This document shows, in pieces, positions 14,405 through 15,517 of a stretch of DNA of 15,517 bases (positions are counted from its first letter, which is position 1; each line of letters starts with the position of its first letter). The stretch is from positions 1-15,517 of the forward strand of contig DBBB01000055.1 in NCBI GenBank assembly GCA_002291985.1, given 5' to 3'. Below the pieces are notes generated by a model. The model ran no database searches, had not been told where the DNA came from, and was given only the letters and a program-made list of their open reading frames with translations. Source of the stretch: Firmicutes bacterium UBA995. GTDB lineage: Bacteria > Bacillota > Sulfobacillia > UBA995. Position numbers and translations under genes: made by a program.

Positions 14405-15124
14405 TTGACGGAGCACGACCAACTGCGGCAACTGCTCGAGCTGCAGGCAGCGGATTCCGAGTTGATGGCAAAAGAAGGGGAGCGGCTCGAAATCGAACAG
14501 GCCCGAGACCTCGTGGAGGCAAGAGAAAGGGCCAAATTGCGCGAGGAGTCGGTGCAAGCCCTGCACGACCGCCAGGCCCGGCTGACCCGTGAGGTCGCCT
14601 GGGCCGAAAAAGAAGCCGCCGAACTCAAGCGCAAGTACGGCGAACTCGAGCGGCGACTTTACGACGGCAAGATTGCAAACCCCAAAGAACTCGAGCAGAT
14701 GCGCCTGAAGTCGGAGCAGATGAAGCAAGAACTATCCACGGTGGACGATGGCGCCCTGGCGGCCATGGAGGAACTCGAGTCCCTCAAACCCGCCATCGAA
14801 GCAGAAGAAAGGGAACTGGCGGCCGCCCGGGTTGCCCTCGCGGACCGGGAGCGCGAGCACGGCGCCCGCAAGACCGAGATTGAGGCGGCGCTGGCATCAC
14901 TGCCCGCGCGGCGGCAAACCCTGGCCGCCACTATCGAGCCCGCCTTACTGGCCGAATACGAACGGATCCGGGTCCGGCGCGGAGGCGTGGCCGCCACGAC
15001 CCTGATCAAGGGCATCTGCGGCGGCTGCCGGGTGACGGTGCCTCCCATGCTCGTGAGCAAGGCCCGACAGGGTCTGCCCGTCAAGTGCGAAAGCTGTGGG
15101 CGGATACTGTGCTGGATAGAGTGA
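14405..15124 (+). CDS. Coiled-coil C4-type zinc-ribbon protein
   Basis: A 239-residue protein with a long N-terminal alpha-helical coiled coil (about 5-185, rich in E, K, R, A and L heptads) and a C-terminal zinc ribbon with CGGC at 205-208 and CESC at 228-231. It belongs to the COG1579 group related to Helicobacter HP0958/FlgZ, putative nucleic-acid-binding or adaptor proteins; the function in Bacillota is not settled. TTG 14405 is chosen because GGAGGTG, overlapping the stop of the Nif3-like gene, lies five bases upstream. The TTG gives the family-typical beginning EHDQLRQLLELQAADSEL. The trmK, Nif3 and zinc-ribbon order is a recurrent cluster in Bacillota. A strong hairpin follows the stop. 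Confidence 0.9.
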   Translation: MTEHDQLRQLLELQAADSELMAKEGERLEIEQARDLVEARERAKLREESVQALHDRQARLTREVAWAEKEAAELKRKYGELERRLYDGKIANPKELEQMRLKSEQMKQELSTVDDGALAAMEELESLKPAIEAEERELAAARVALADREREHGARKTEIEAALASLPARRQTLAATIEPALLAEYERIRVRRGGVAATTLIKGICGGCRVTVPPMLVSKARQGLPVKCESCGRILCWIE

Positions 15125-15131
15125 GTTCGTC

Positions 15132-15156
15132 CGGCTCTCCTGGCAGCAGAGAGCCG
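15132..15156 (+). terminator. Hairpin after the zinc-ribbon gene
   Basis: A perfect 8-pair stem CGGCTCTC/GAGAGCCG (15132-15139, 15149-15156) with a 9-base loop begins seven bases after the stop codon. No U-run follows, so intrinsic termination is not assured; a role in 3'-end protection is possible. Confidence 0.45.
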
Positions 15157-15200
15157 ACCGGCAAGAACACGGTTGCCAGGGCCATTATCCGCCCGTCCAC

Positions 15201-15240
15201 GACAGGCAGGACGCCTGTAGGTGGCGCCTGTCAAGGGCGC
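15201..15240. terminator. Overlapping inverted repeats before the RNase HIII stop
   Basis: ACAGGC (15202-15207) can pair with GCCTGT (15213-15218), or GACAGGC (15201-15207) with GCCTGTC (15226-15232), so two mutually exclusive hairpins are possible. They lie between the converging zinc-ribbon and RNase HIII genes. There is no U-tract. A terminator role is a guess from position. Confidence 0.35.
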
Positions 15241-15516
15241 CTACCAGGACCGGCCGGCCCGGGCCAGGATGCGGGCGGTAGTGCGGAAGTGTAGCTTTGC
15301 CACCCGCCGCAGTACTTCCCGCCCGTGGCTTCTGACTACCGCCACCGCAGCTTCTTCCACGGGAGGGCCTGCTCCCTTGGGCAGGGTCAGCCCGATTCCC
15401 TCGCCCAGTGCGGCCAATCGCCGGAGGAACTCATCGCGGGCGACCACCGAGGCGGCGGCGACGGCCACGTCCGCCTCCGCCCCGGGGTATTGCACGAGTT
15501 CGACCGTCTTGCCGCG
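15241..15516 (-). CDS. rnhC: Ribonuclease HIII, C-terminal part, cut by window edge
   Basis: About 91 C-terminal residues are visible; the frame is open to the right edge and stops with TAG at 15243-15241. The block EADVAVAAASVVARDEFL is followed by LTLPKGAGPPVEEAAV and the terminal VAKLHFRTTARIL. These fit the type 2 RNase H fold, and the LPKGAG and KLHF segments favour RNase HIII over RNase HII. The enzyme cleaves RNA in RNA/DNA hybrids, removing R-loops and primers. RNase HIII is found mainly in Bacillota and relatives, which supports the taxonomic reading. The N-terminal TBP-like domain and the first catalytic acids lie outside the window. It converges on the zinc-ribbon gene. Confidence 0.9.
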   Translation of the reverse strand, partial: RGKTVELVQYPGAEADVAVAAASVVARDEFLRRLAALGEGIGLTLPKGAGPPVEEAAVAVVRSHGREVLRRVAKLHFRTTARILARAGRSW

Positions 15517-15517
15517 C

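Noticed and set aside
15125..15240. RNase P RNA gene in the gap after the zinc-ribbon gene
   Set aside because: The gap is only 116 bases and lacks conserved rnpB motifs such as the GAGGAAAGTCC start.

Overview
The window is GC-rich (roughly two thirds G+C by eye) and densely coded. It looks like a chromosomal segment from a high-GC, probably anaerobic member of the Bacillota. Four things point there: a trmK / Nif3-YqfO / C4 zinc-ribbon cluster facing an RNase HIII gene, an Rrf2-type regulator remnant next to cysteine synthase, an M3B oligoendopeptidase F, and an electron-transfer flavoprotein whose alpha subunit carries two ferredoxin-type [4Fe-4S] motifs. No rRNA, tRNA, CRISPR array, insertion sequence or phage gene was seen. 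The species cannot be named from the window.

Left part (1-4877, + strand): the 3' end of a DUF6671-type zinc-ribbon protein, a spacer of about 160 bases, then a tightly coupled five-gene run. Its order is DUF4129 membrane protein, small two-helix membrane protein, MoxR AAA+ ATPase, DUF58 protein, polytopic membrane protein. Four of the five genes start at or inside the end of the gene before, so they probably act as one membrane-bound MoxR/DUF58 assembly. The transglutaminase often present in such clusters is absent.

Middle part (4874-8993, - strand): pepF, an Rrf2/CymR-like fragment without a normal start codon or C-terminal half, cysK with an unusual C-terminal tail, a poorly explained stretch with a perfect 20-base palindrome, and a PIN toxin / Phd-YefM-type antitoxin pair. 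The antitoxin has a readable promoter overlapped by a 9-base-arm inverted repeat, a good candidate for an autoregulatory operator. A gene-poor stretch (8994-9631) follows, holding only a possible frameshifted small reading frame.

Right part (9632-15517): etfB-etfA (+), a lone LUD-domain protein (-) converging on it, then divergently the trmK / Nif3-like / zinc-ribbon set (+), which converges on the C-terminal end of RNase HIII (-) cut by the window edge. The most interesting item is the Nif3/YqfO homologue. It keeps the full three-part architecture and an intact insert domain, yet four of the five usual metal ligands appear to be replaced. Other points worth a second look are the MoxR cassette with two orphan membrane proteins, the decayed regulator between cysK and pepF, and the operator of the toxin-antitoxin pair.
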